Source: Strigamia acuminata
Lineage: Eukaryota > Arthropoda > Chilopoda > Geophilomorpha > Linotaeniidae
Length of the DNA: 60,000 nt
Assembly (NCBI GenBank): GCA_949358305.1
Contig: OX442314.1
Coordinates: 16,859,060-16,919,059, forward strand
Reading direction: 5' to 3'
Shown: positions 1 through 10,751 of the stretch, piece after piece
How the letters are laid out: every line of letters begins with the position of its first letter
How positions within the stretch are numbered: the first letter of the stretch is position 1
Position numbers and translations under genes: made by a program
Notes under the pieces: model-generated
What the model was told of the DNA's origin: nothing
What the model saw: the letters and a program-made list of their open reading frames with translations, nothing else
The model's database searches: none

Positions 1-1222
1 GAAAACCCGCTTTAACGAGCGACTATTGGTGATTCGCCATAACGAGGCTGGGCTGTGGTACAGATATGGTATTTGCCTAACCAGGAAACACATAGATTGG
101 AACAATATAGGAGTGAAAAATGACGGATGCATGCATTACATATCATTTTTTATTTAATAGTTCAAGACGATTCAAAAGTAATATGGGTTGAAAACAAATT
201 TTTAGAGTTTTTTGTTTTGTTTTATTATTTTTATTTTTATTTTATTTCATTTTATATTTTTTTTTATTTTATTTTTTTGTCATTTAATTGAGTTTAGTTT
301 GAAATAACAAAAACCTATTTACTAACCATCCATTTTTAATGTTACTCGAGTTTTATCATGTGATGAGTGCCTTGGAAATTAACGATACAATGTTTAAAAA
401 TGAAGCCCATTATTTTTGGACGCAACGTCTTAAGTAAATTGTATAAAGGTATTGTCATTTGATTTGTAACAGTGGGTGAATCCATGATAAAACTAAGTGA
501 AATTATGTTTTGCGACATTGTATATATACAGTAGAATTGATATATGTAATTAACAATAAATTAATCATGATGAAGCGTAAATTGAAATTTGCATTGTTGA
601 CCATTTTGTAATTCTCAATTATTGAGTCGGAGAAGACTGATGATGACAAAACGATTAAATGAATAACTAGTTGATGTTGCTGTTTTAAATGCAACGATTT
701 AAAACAGCAATGTTTTATATTGGTCATCATTTGATCTTGCATTGAAACGCGTGATTTTTAGTGACAGATTGCGTAATTCATTCAATTACGTTTATGCACT
801 TTGTTTTGCAGCTTGTAATGTTGCGTCAATATAATTGTACTGTTTATAAGATGGTTTTATGTACAATATATATATTGTATATTTGCTTTTATTATACAAT
901 TGTGTATTTAATCAATATATTTATTCCTAATAAACTATGGTTACATCATTTTTTGCATCGTTATTTACACTTTACAGTCGTGCATTCGGAAGTCATCTTC
1001 ATTTTACGATTACACAAAATGTTTCGCTCGTCTGATAAATAATAAATAGAATCTATTGGATTACTGAATATATTTAATAACTTTTTGCCGATAACAAACA
1101 ATGTGATTACAAGGTTAGAGGATAAAATTTAAGCTATTTCCTTATTTTTAATTGCAGGTATTAGTAAATTATATTGTCACTCTTAATTAGGTTTTAGAAT
1201 AAATATTTCTTATTTCATATGC
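1..1222. other. Left-edge non-coding DNA, possible transposon debris
   Basis: AT-rich sequence with poly-T runs and no ORF I would defend. The first ~115 bases are GC-richer than what follows and contain two related words, TTTAACGAGCG and CATAACGAGG. They are reminiscent of the repeated TATAACGA-type ends of pogo/Tigger-like DNA transposons, but there is no second end in view and no transposase, so this stays a guess. The rest (about 120-1222) holds nothing I can assign. Confidence 0.25.
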
Positions 1223-1370
1223 TCAAGGACGTTTCATTATTTCATTCCTGCAAAATGAGGGAAAAAGAAAAGTAAGAATAATGAGATTTACAGGTGCAGT
1301 TATCCTGTGTTTTTTTAAACAATAGTTTCATAGCAACAAAAACAAAAAAAAAATTATGAATTTTTCTTAC

Positions 1371-1468
1371 GTGTAAACATGGATATCTTGAGCGAAATGG
1401 CACTGCTTGTTGAGCAAGTCCAGCAGGATTGCCATGAATTGGCCGATGGTCTCACCCTTTACTTCATC
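1371..1468 (-). CDS. Internal exon of an unidentified gene (partial)
   Basis: Read on the minus strand, this 98-bp block is bounded by an acceptor (ctcag, just above 1468) and a donor (gtaagaa, just below 1371). It is open for 32 codons plus two bases, encoding a helical-looking peptide that contains GETIGQFMAILLDLLNKQ. GC content and codon use stand out from the AT-rich flanks, so it looks like a real exon. I do not recognise the protein. A possible short last exon lies at 1223-1247 (acceptor tgcag, then seven codons and TGA), which would end the gene inside the window; this is speculative. No upstream exon was found with confidence between 1469 and 2276. Confidence 0.45.
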
Positions 1469-1877
1469 CTGAGATTCAGTTGATAACAAGATATTTGTAT
1501 TCGTTAAAGATGATTATCAATTTCTTCAATAGTCAACTCGGTTAATAAACAATAAAAGGCTTAAGTCTTCTTTTCGCAAGGTAAACAGACGAACTTTATT
1601 GAGGTATTTTACGAATCGTAGTCAAATTTATGTTTTTGTAATTGAACTATCTCGCCCTTGTTTTTCCTTATCTGTGAAAAATTCAGGAAATGTGACACTA
1701 ATTTTTTTGTTATGTCCAAAGTAATTAAAGTTGCAATTTGTTTTAAATTTGTAAAGATTTCGGTGCCGCTGGCCTGTTGGCCTTTTGAAAATTATCAAGT
1801 GTAATTTTTATATCGCAAAATCTTGTATTATCATTGGCATTCAAAATTTTCTATAATTTTACTCTCAACCGTCTATA

Positions 1878-1954
1878 GGTCAAGGGCATGGCCTAAGAGG
1901 GCCCGACGTCAATGCGTGAAGGTGTCCGACGAGCAAGGGGTCAGCAACCTTACA
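1878..1954. other. GC-rich island of unknown nature
   Basis: About 77 bases markedly richer in G and C than the surrounding spacer. On the plus strand an acceptor-like ctatag precedes a 27-codon open stretch ending in TAA at about 1956-1958; on the minus strand a 40-codon open stretch runs from about 2030 into it. Neither reads like a known protein. It could be an unrecognised exon, a small RNA or a promoter element. The remainder of 1469-2276 is AT-rich spacer and the TRPC 5' flank. Confidence 0.25.
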
Positions 1955-2276
1955 TAACGAGAAAAAAAATGTAAAAATTCTACGCAGACCACGCTCGTCG
2001 AATTTCTTACAGATCAGGAGTGGGTGCTTAAATTACTAATTTGTAAACCTTACGTAATTAATTAAAAGAGACTGCGATACAATATATGATTAAACACTTA
2101 TTTTTGTGATAACTTTCTCTACTGTAGAGTGATTAGCAAACAACAAAAAAAACTAGCAAAACCGATATGAATTCCCAGTGAAAAAGATTGATATCAGATA
2201 AAATAAATAAAAACGAGTTACCGTACGACAAAGTCTGTAGTGAATTGTTTTATTGTCAAGGTTTCTCTCTCGAACC

Positions 2277-5150
2277 ATGGCTGTTTCTTTAGACATGGAT
2301 TTAACACGAATGCATTTAACAAATATCCAGCAGGAATTTCGAGATTTACTTAAAAGCGGGGACATTGATAAACTTAAAACGTTTTTAGAGGTAGGTCTGG
2401 GTTTTGGTTATTATTTTCTAAAGTAAATAAATAAATGGAATAAATTGTAGGAAAATGACAGGATTATATCAACAAATATGTACGACAAAGCTTTACAATA
2501 TGCTATGGCCAGTGACAAAAATCTTCTTGTGGCATTGCTGAGTGAAATGAAGGGATATCAAGCAAGTACAACGACACTGAAGTTAGCAGCGAGTTTGAAT
2601 TATCATCACGCGTTTAATGTTATGCTGAATAACCGAACAGATATGAAGTGAGAATAAGTATATGCCGGTGTTAAATAAAGAAAGAAATTAAGAAATTAAG
2701 AAAAAAAAACAATTTAAAAAAATATAAAATTACAGTAATACTGAATCATGTAACTTGTGCATTTCTTTTTCAGTCATAAGAAAGAAATAAGTACCTTACT
2801 TGTTGCAGCTCTTGAATCTGAAAATATTGAATGTGTAGAAAAGTTACAGCAAATGAGACAAGAAAAAATACTTGGGCTTGGAAGAATTGACGAGATTGAT
2901 GGATATCTCAGCGGCTCGTATATCTTTCGTAAGCCATACAAAATAATATTTTTAACGTAAGCCATACAAAATAATATTTTTAAATTTTAATTACATGCTA
3001 TCATTTGCAAAGAAAAGCAAACAGTTATTGCTGCTGAATTATCTGGATCGCATAATAGTCTAAGATCTGCTCACGACCGAATCAACTGGTATAAAATATG
3101 TGCCAATCCTCTTTACATCATTTTGTATGAACTGGATCCAATTAGGGCAGCGATTGAAACAAGCAAAGAATTGATATCATTAGCGCACCGTTTTCCAGCC
3201 AATAAAGTACGCCAATTTATGCATTCTTGGTTCAAATTATTTAATCTCTCCTTTTAGATAGAATTTACTAACATTTCTGAAAGCTGCAAGCAATTACCAG
3301 TGGATCTGTTGGATTGTTGTGAAGATGATGAAGAAGTAAACGACTTACTGAATTTAGGGGAGTCCTCTGGTATTTCTCGTCATGGAAGGTTATGGAACAT
3401 GATGGGCGAAGAATTTATACAAGTAAGTTCTACACTGCTATCTATTTCACTCACTTCAATTATTCTGAAGTATAAAACATTTCTGCAGTTTGTTACACAT
3501 CCAAGTTGTCAATACTGGTTGTACAGTAAATGGTGCGGAGATTTATTGCCGTTATGGGAAAACTTTTCCTTTACTCGCAAGATGCTTCATATCGGAATAC
3601 ACTTTATACTATTTCCTGTTTACTCGATTCGATATGCAATTGGTAAGTCTAGTTATTGTAGTTAAGTAATGCATACTCCGTACCGGTATATACATTAATT
3701 GGATATTTATTTACCTTTAGTTCCACCACCTCCTGAAAAAAAAGTGCCAATTAATTCCTTCATTTATTCATTATCCGCATATCTCTGTTTCTTGATACTG
3801 CTTTTGTATTGCATCTTCCACGATACCGTCTTCCATCATTATGATTCCATCACCGATGCGGATGCAGCTTTCCAAACCCCCGATTACGCAGTTGCTCTTT
3901 GGGTAATAACGAGTATGTTACACACTATTAACGATGCTTTTTGTGTTCCATATCCGTCCTACTGGCAATCGTGGTGGACGAGGTATAATCTGTTTTCACT
4001 TGTTCTTTTTCTCTGTGCCGGGCTAAGTAATTTAATTGCATCGACTGGTTTGATCAAAGTAAGTTGATCTATTACTTTAATTTATGACTTTTTAAAATTT
4101 TTGTTCTCCCTTTTAGTCTGTACCGGATTCATACTTTTATCTGTTAGCAGAAGGTGTTTATGCCATTGCCATTACTATATCGTTTATCAAAATATTGCAT
4201 TGGTTTCACACATCTTCCATATTGGGACCCGTGATCATATCATTTAGCCGCATGACAAACATAATTTTGAAGCTTATGATAATTTTTATCATCGTTTTGT
4301 TTTCATTTTCTTTTGGATTGTACAGACTATTCAGATACTTTCGTATAAAACACATACTGTATTCGAAGGATCAAGCAAATGCTACTCTTGATTATGATGA
4401 GGAGCAAGCTGTGTTCATTAAGTAGAATTTTTGCTTCGCTTGCGTGTATTATTAGCCTTTTAACAATTCATTTTATTGCAGTTATATATCAACGTTGAAA
4501 GTCTTATTTTGGGTTATTTTTGGTTATGGTGAACCAACAAATATCGAGATCGAGATTCCGGGAAAAGAGGAGGAAGGTGAAGTTGAAATGAAGCAGCATT
4601 TTATAATGATCATCGGGTATACCATGTGGGCACTGTTTCATATTGCATTCGTAATTGTGCTGCTAAACATGTTGATTGCAATCATGACAACTTCCTACGA
4701 AGCTATCACCGTAATTAAATTCTTTCAATTATCAAACAAAAAATCTAAACTAAAATACAATTTTTCGTTTAAATTTAGGTAAATTCTGATATGAATTGGA
4801 AGTTTGCACGTACACGTTTGTGGATGTACTTCATGGAAGATCACAACACAGTTCCACCTCCGTTTAACATGTTATACTATTTAAGCACATTAGTTCGATT
4901 TTTACTCAAAAAAATAACGTGCGAATCGAAGGATTCGAAGCGCCAAAATGGCAAGAAAAAGTGTATTACGGAAAAAGAAACATCGATGAAATATCAGGAA
5001 ACACTGTTGATATTAATCGATCGTTACGAAAGTAAAAAGTTTGAAAATTCGGTGCTCAAGGATCAACGTCACATTGAAAGAGTGAGTTACGTAGAAGCCA
5101 GGAAACGATTAGTAAAGGACAAAATCGAAGCTGAAATCACACAATTCTAG
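2277..5150 (+). CDS. TRPC-like transient receptor potential cation channel
   Basis: Ten exons: 2277-2390, 2451-2647, 2774-2928, 3025-3206, 3258-3422, 3489-3642, 3721-4058, 4117-4421, 4482-4710, 4779-5150. All junctions are in phase and give 736 residues, a usual TRPC length. The N-terminal ~320 residues are soluble and helical, as in the ankyrin/TRP_2 region. Hydrophobic segments follow at roughly 310-600. The pore region carries LFWVIFGYGEP (residues 545-555), then a strongly hydrophobic last helix with LLNMLIAIMTTSYEA. Exon 10 opens with the TRP-box signature NWKFARTRLW (619-628) and PPPFN, which define the TRPC family. The tail is short and basic and has no PDZ-type end that I recognise. 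The protein should be a plasma-membrane, calcium-permeable cation channel. The filter sequence is unlike the classical TRPC form. The gene converges on the zinc-finger gene, with 204 bp between stop codons. Confidence 0.9.
2928..2983 (+). repeat. 28-bp tandem duplication spanning a splice donor
   Basis: Two exact copies (2928-2955 and 2956-2983) of a unit starting CGTAAGCCATAC. The first copy supplies the exon-3 donor of the TRPC gene (gt at 2929). The second copy repeats the donor 28 bases downstream. Using the second site would add 28 bases and shift the frame. Confidence 0.95.
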
Positions 5151-5195
5151 CTTTAGTAACAATAATAATAGGAATATATTTATTTTAAAAATGCT

Positions 5196-5201
5196 AATAA
5201 A
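5196..5201 (+). terminator. Poly(A) signal for the TRPC gene
   Basis: Canonical AATAAA 46 bp after the TRPC stop codon, inside the interval between the two convergent genes. Confidence 0.6.
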
Positions 5202-5354
5202 AATTCTACAATCACCACAACTACTCTGTATAACCGATATAACTGATTTGAGATAATGAAACAAGCATATATGGAATTGTCCAACATTCTGTCTGAATAT
5301 GAGAAGAAAAATATTATATTTTTAGCAATCCAATACCTTTTGCCAGTGAGTTGT

Positions 5355-6071
5355 TTATTGTACGTTTTGTGTTTCACATTGAGAAAGACCAGTGCTAGTC
5401 GATGCCAATGTGTGAGTTTTCAGGTGCTGCGTTAAATTATCGTTGCGCACATATGTTTTGGTACACACTGGACACGCAAAATGTTTTCCTTTTGTGTGGA
5501 CGTTCATGTGACGATATAACTTGTCGGAGCGCGTGAAACGTTTTTCACACAGCGGCCATTGGCAAGCAAAGGGCCTTTCGCCAGTGTGGCTACGAATGTG
5601 CGCTTTCAAATGCCACGACTTTCGAAAACCTTTTTTACAGTCGTCCATGTGGCAATAATATAGTTTGTGGGTTGCAGGTTTCGTTTCACACTTTCCAACT
5701 CCGTTTGGCGATCCCACGTTCCATTCTGGCACTGCGTGGGTGCCCGTTACGGCAAATGTACTTTCGTTTGTGGAAGATGATGATGATACGGGAAAACGAT
5801 TGAGTGTAGAGTTCGCGCACGATTGTCCTTTAACTGTGTGGATTATGTCGATGTGATTACTTAGTTCGTCAGCCGTTGGAAACTCCTTTCCACAAAAAAC
5901 CCAGTCACAAATGAAAGGCGCATTTTTTCCGGGAGGTGTCGTTTTTTTCACTTTACTTTTGTTCGGAAGTTTGCTTGTCCGTGGGTTGGGATAAAATGTG
6001 TACGATTCGGGCATGTCGGTCATTTTTAAAGCAGACAAGTGATCCTTTAAAGCCGCTTGTAAAATGTTCAT
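5355..6071 (-). CDS. C2H2 zinc-finger protein with Sp/KLF-like finger triplet
   Basis: A 238-residue protein in one coding exon, starting at the ATG at 6071. It has four zinc fingers. The first (C55-H78) is isolated and carries FCGKEFPTADEL, similar to the atypical fingers of the Noc/Elbow (NET) group. Three consecutive C-terminal fingers follow: C140-H162, C170-H192 and C200-H220, joined by a TGERPF linker. Finger positions KSWHLKAH, RSDKLYRH and RNDNLTQH resemble those of Sp/KLF factors, which bind GC or CACCC boxes. A serine-rich linker (about 95-105) separates finger 1 from the triplet. A nuclear DNA-binding regulator is inferred. The coding exon begins at an acceptor just above 6088; a 5'-UTR exon ending near 6173 (donor gtacga) is likely. 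A six-codon uORF ends on the start codon. I cannot place it in a named orthologue group. Confidence 0.85.
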   Translation of the reverse strand: MNILQAALKDHLSALKMTDMPESYTFYPNPRTSKLPNKSKVKKTTPPGKNAPFICDWVFCGKEFPTADELSNHIDIIHTVKGQSCANSTLNRFPVSSSSSTNESTFAVTGTHAVPEWNVGSPNGVGKCETKPATHKLYYCHMDDCKKGFRKSWHLKAHIRSHTGERPFACQWPLCEKRFTRSDKLYRHMNVHTKGKHFACPVCTKTYVRNDNLTQHLKTHTLASTSTGLSQCETQNVQ

Positions 6072-6085
6072 ATGGTTCCGGACAT
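6068..6085 (-). promoter_or_regulatory. Six-codon-long uORF overlapping the zinc-finger start codon
   Basis: In the leader of the zinc-finger mRNA, ATG at 6085 opens five codons whose TGA (6070-6068) overlaps the main ATG in an ATGA arrangement. Such overlaps can allow termination-reinitiation. This requires the exon that starts at 6088 to be transcribed as modelled. Confidence 0.45.
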
Positions 6086-6172
6086 TTCCTAAAGAGTAGA
6101 GGGGAAAAAATATCGAGATAAACGTTAATTTTTTGTGTTTTTGTTTGTTGAGTGTGATTTTTCGATCGTACC

Positions 6173-6569
6173 TACGTTGAATAGCTCCCTTTGATGTCTC
6201 AAATCACAACAGCCATGATTTTGTTTTGTTTGGTGGGCGAAACACGATATACCGAAGTACAAATATCGGATACACAATTGGACTGGAATTAGTCTGGAAC
6301 AAATGCGCAAAAAGAATAGAATTTGAAGAAAAAAATCGTGTTTTTATTTCTAAATCGATTTATTTAAATGAACATGAAATAATTATTTATGATTACAACA
6401 GTTTAAAAAGCATAATATGTTACGTCATATCAACTTAGTTCCAACAAAATGCGTAGATATTACGTATTTCGATTAACCAATCACAGAGCATTGTTTTTGT
6501 TTCTCTTTCTTGTCACAGAATATATTCTGGAGAACATGCTTCAATTTTGCATTCAGATTTAAAAAGAAG
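6173..6569. promoter_or_regulatory. Divergent promoter interval, zinc-finger gene / CPSF2
   Basis: About 400 bp between the inferred minus-strand 5' exon of the zinc-finger gene and the CPSF2 start codon, so the two genes are head-to-head. Candidate elements are a CRE-like TACGTCAT at 6421-6428 and a CCAAT box at 6477-6481. No TATA box suits CPSF2, as expected for a housekeeping gene. The exact transcription starts are not visible. Confidence 0.5.
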
Positions 6570-9500
6570 ATGACATCTATCATTAAACTTCAACCATTGT
6601 CCGGTGTTTTTGATGAATCGCCACATTGTTACATTTGTCAAGTGGACGAATTTCGGTTTCTTCTCGACTGCGGTTGGGACGAAAAATTTAGTCCTCAATT
6701 CATGAAAGAATTCAAAAAGTTCGTTTGATTTTATCAGGCAAATGCATAACATAACAAACGTGTCTTATTATTGTTTTTGTTGTTTTAGGCATATCCACAC
6801 CATCGACGCAGTTTTACTATCGTATCCAGATTATTATCATTTAGGTGCTTTGCCGTACGCAGTCGGTAAATTAGGATTAACATGTCCTATCTTCGCAACC
6901 ATTCCCGTATACAAGATGGGTCAAATGTTCATGTACGATCTGTACCAGGTACAATTTCACACGCGGCACACAAATCAATCATGACTAGTTTATTAATGTA
7001 TTTGTATTTATTTATTTAGTCGAGACATAATTCGGAAGAATTTGATTTATTCACTCTAGACGATGTAGATGCTGCATTTGATAAAATCATTCAGTTAAAA
7101 TACAATCAAAGTGTCAGTTTGAAAGGTAATTCGGTGTTTTTTATTGCTAATTTGTTGTTATTTCTAAAAATTGAATTAATTTCAGGGAAAGGACATGGTT
7201 TAACGATAACACCTTTAATGGCTGGTCACATGATTGGGGGTACTATTTGGAGAATAGTCAAAGATGGTGAGGAAGACATCGTTTATGCGGTTGACTACAA
7301 CCACAAAAAAGAACGGTAAATATTCAATAACGACACGTTTGGACTTGATAAGAAAATTAATACAATAATTTAATTTAGGCATTTAAATGGCTGTGTATTG
7401 GAAACAATATCCCGGCCATCGCTCTTAATCACTGACGCTTTCAATACAAATTATAATCAATCACGGCGGCGGCAGCGAGACGAACAATTAATGAGTGAGT
7501 ATTAATGTGAAAAAAATAAGTTTTGAAACTGAAGTAAAACGTTTTTATTTTTTTGTTTATTTCAGCTAATATTCTTCAAACGTTGCGTAATGGGGGAAAT
7601 GTATTAGTTGCTGTTGATACAGCCGGCCGTGTTCTTGAGTTGGCACATATGGTGGTCAGTAGATTGCATTGGTTTATAGATTTTAAACGTGATTTCATTT
7701 GTTTTGGTTTTTAAATTTTATTTTAGGATCAGTTATGGCGAAATCAAGACTCCGGTCTTTTAGCTTATTCGTTGGCACTGCTGAATAATGTCAGCTATAA
7801 CGTTGTCGAGTTTGCGAAATCTCAAGTCGAATGGATGAGCGATAAAATCATGCGATCATTTGAAGGCGCTCGTAGTAATCCGTTTCAATTTAAACACCTT
7901 CAGTTGTGTCACAGCTTAGCAGAATTATCACGAGTTCCTGACCCAAAAGTTTGTTGTTTATTTTTGAATATATCGTTGCGTGCGCGGCTTTAACATTTCA
8001 ATTATATCGCAGGTTGTACTGGCTTCCAGTCCCGACTTGGAATGTGGGTTTTCGCGCGATCTTTTTCTACAATGGAGTTCGAATCCAAAAAATAGTGTAA
8101 TCCTAACAACAAGGACATGTCCCGGCACTCTAGCCAGACGTCTAATAGATAATCCAGCAATGAGAACTCTTTCATTAGAGGTATTTTGTTCGTATTTTAC
8201 TCAGTTTCAATAAATTGTTAATAATTGTTTTGTTTTTAGATAAGGAAAAGAGTTCGACTTGAATCAACCGAATTAGAAGAATACTTAAGACGAGGAAAAG
8301 AAAAGGAGGATTCGACTAAAAAAGGAGACAAGAGGTAAAATGAACAAAGCTTAATTTGTATTTAAGATTTTACGATTACATATTTTAACTATTTATCATA
8401 GTGAGGTCGTAGATTCGAGCGAAGAAAGTGATGATGACATGGATATAGAAAACCAACCGGTTGGAAAAGCAAAACATGACTTAATGATGAAAAACGAAGG
8501 GAAATCGCGAGGTGGTTTCTTTAAGCAAGCCAAAAAGTCGTACCCAATGTTTCCATTTCATGAGGAAAAGATTAGATGGGACGATTATGGTGAAATTATA
8601 AAGTAAGTGTTTTAAAGAAGAAAAAAAATTGAATATAAACTTAATTAAATAATGATATTCGTAGACCGGAAGATTTTTTAATTATGGAATTCAATCCTGC
8701 GGAAGAGGAGACAAAAGATAAAACCGAAGAAGCGAATGAGGAAATAGCGGGTGAGCAAAATCAATCAATTTTTAATTCCATTCATCGTTTATAATTTGGT
8801 CGTTAATATATTTTTTTAGACATATCTGAAGTACCCACCAAATGTGTCCGCTCGCAACAGACGATCGATATCAACTGTTCGGTTCAATTCATTGACTTCG
8901 AAGGAAGATCAGATGGCGAATCCATTCGGAAAATAATTTCGTTAATAAAACCTCGCAGATTGGTAGTGGTTCGAGGATCTCTCGATGCTACCCACTCACT
9001 CGCGTCGTATTGCAGCTCAGCAGTTCAGGGGAAAATATTTACACCGCAATTACTCGAGTGTATTGACGCAACAACTGAAAGCCACATCTATCAAGTATTT
9101 TTATCGCATTTGGAATTGTTGATATTGTATTAAACGTTGTGTTTTCTTAAATATCAGGTTCGATTGAAAGATTTTCTAGTAAGTTCTTTGGAATTTTCAC
9201 GAGCCAAAGATGCGGAATTGGCTTGGGTCGATGGGGAAATCCGAATCGATGAAGACGAAACTTTAGTCGACATTAGACCACAAAACGAAAACAGCACACC
9301 TATGGAAGAGACTGATGATGACGAACTGAAAAAAGACAAAAGAACCAACGAAAGGATTCCAACACTGGAACCGTTGCCAATTAATGACGTATGTGTTGGG
9401 TTATTTTTATTTTCTGAAAAGTTTTAATTTTAAATTTTCTTTGTATTATTTAACAGATTTCAGACCATTCTACAGTGTTTGTAAATGAACTGAAGTTATC

Positions 9501-9748
9501 CGATTTTAAGCAAGTTTTAATCCGCGCTGGAATTCATGCCGAGTTTTCAGCTGGTGTTTTATATTGTAATAATGGCTTAGTTGCAGTCAGACGGGTAAGT
9601 CTTATTATTATCTCTTACTGATGATGTTTTCTAACATTTTTTTTTGTTATTTTAGAACGAAGCCGGTCGCATTAATCTAGAGGGTTGTTTGTGCGAGGAC
9701 TACTTTAGAATTCGCGAATTGTTATACGAACAATATGCTATAGTTTAA
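6570..9748 (+). CDS. CPSF2: Cleavage and polyadenylation specificity factor subunit 2 (CPSF100)
   Basis: Fifteen exons: 6570-6718, 6789-6948, 7020-7125, 7186-7315, 7379-7494, 7566-7654, 7727-7948, 8013-8180, 8240-8334, 8402-8602, 8665-8750, 8820-9094, 9158-9388, 9457-9594, 9656-9748. They encode 752 residues; animal CPSF100 is about 780. The product is colinear with the metazoan protein: it opens [12 protein letters not shown] and ends LLYEQYAIV. It has a metallo-beta-lactamase fold, a beta-CASP domain (with SYNVVEF and QVEWMSDK), an acidic linker, and the C-terminal domain. At the position of the CPSF73 HxHxDH zinc ligands it has SYPDYYH (61-67), so it is the catalytically dead partner of CPSF73 in the pre-mRNA 3'-end and histone mRNA cleavage complexes. 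The exon-6 donor (gtcagt) was chosen to keep homologous length. Introns are 52-73 bp. Confidence 0.97.
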
Positions 9749-9755
9749 TAATAAT

Positions 9756-9761
9756 AATAAA
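9756..9761 (+). terminator. Poly(A) signal for CPSF2
   Basis: AATAAA eight bases after the CPSF2 stop, within an ATA-repeat stretch. The 3' UTR would be very short. Confidence 0.6.
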
Positions 9762-10751
9762 AGTCATTTTAAACAAATTTATTTCAAATTTTATTCCCCA
9801 TGAAAAGCTGGCAAGTCAATTCAAAAATGTATTTGTTCCAAATTTGGTAGGTAATGAGGGCTAAATGTATAATACTGTGTAGCGCCGTCCGGACAGGTTC
9901 AGAGGTCCCCTCCTACAATCAAGCAATGTTAAATCTCCTCTCCCATCCGGACAACTTTCTGGGACCCGTCCTACTTCCGGGCTACACAGAGTACACACTG
10001 TATCTAAATTTCTTGCAAGTCCAAACTCGTGATTAACATTCTCTATTCCTTTACTGAACATCCATTACAAATGTTCAAAGCAGGTACAAAATCTTTTGCA
10101 TTGTATTGTGTAATTTTTGATTTTCTTATAGACAGACAAAAACACGTGTTGGCAGTTGTTAACAACAAAATACGGCAGATAAAATTTGAGATGTATTTAG
10201 CGAAAAATTATCATTGCTCTAACATTTATCAACTATTTTTACAATACAAGTCATGCATGCTAGGAAGTACTGTTTAGAAGCAGTTTAACAAATCAAAAAA
10301 AAATATCTAAAATGTATGGAATTAGCAGATAGTAATCCTCGCATCAATTCGGTAACAATCCGAGTATCAGGCACACACTTAAGTAATTTATTTCCTTTGG
10401 AGATAGATCTGAAAATGAAAACAGTATCGCTTTATCACTTTCTGGGAAGTGTGCAAACATGACCTTTTATGTATCGTCTGGAAAAGGAGAAAATAATTAC
10501 ATACACTTTCTTTCCGGATTGAATTTTCTTGATAATTTATTTATACATTTTAGAAAAAGAAAAGAAATATTTTTTCTATTTTCTTTTAAATTTTGACAAC
10601 ACTATAAACACTGGTATAACTCTGACAAGTCTAAAATCATGAACATCTACAACAAAATCAATTTACACCATAATTTGTTTAAAATCTCAATTCAAGATCA
10701 ACTTCCCTAAATGCCGTCATTTTGAATCCATTCTTGATTACTTACATCTGA
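9762..10751. other. Convergent intergenic spacer, CPSF2 / DLST
   Basis: Contains a GC-rich inverted-repeat element (9873-9993) and then AT-rich sequence. On the minus strand an AATAAA at 10541-10536 could end the DLST mRNA about 210 bases after its stop. No other coding potential is convincing. Confidence 0.5.
9873..9993. mobile_element. Short GC-rich inverted-repeat element (MITE-like, tentative)
   Basis: The arms CTGTGTAGC (9875-9883) and GCTACACAG (9981-9989) are exact reverse complements flanking ~97 GC-rich bases that also hold two CCGGACA words (in opposite halves). It may be a small non-autonomous transposon or a structured RNA. I saw no clear target-site duplication. Confidence 0.3.
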
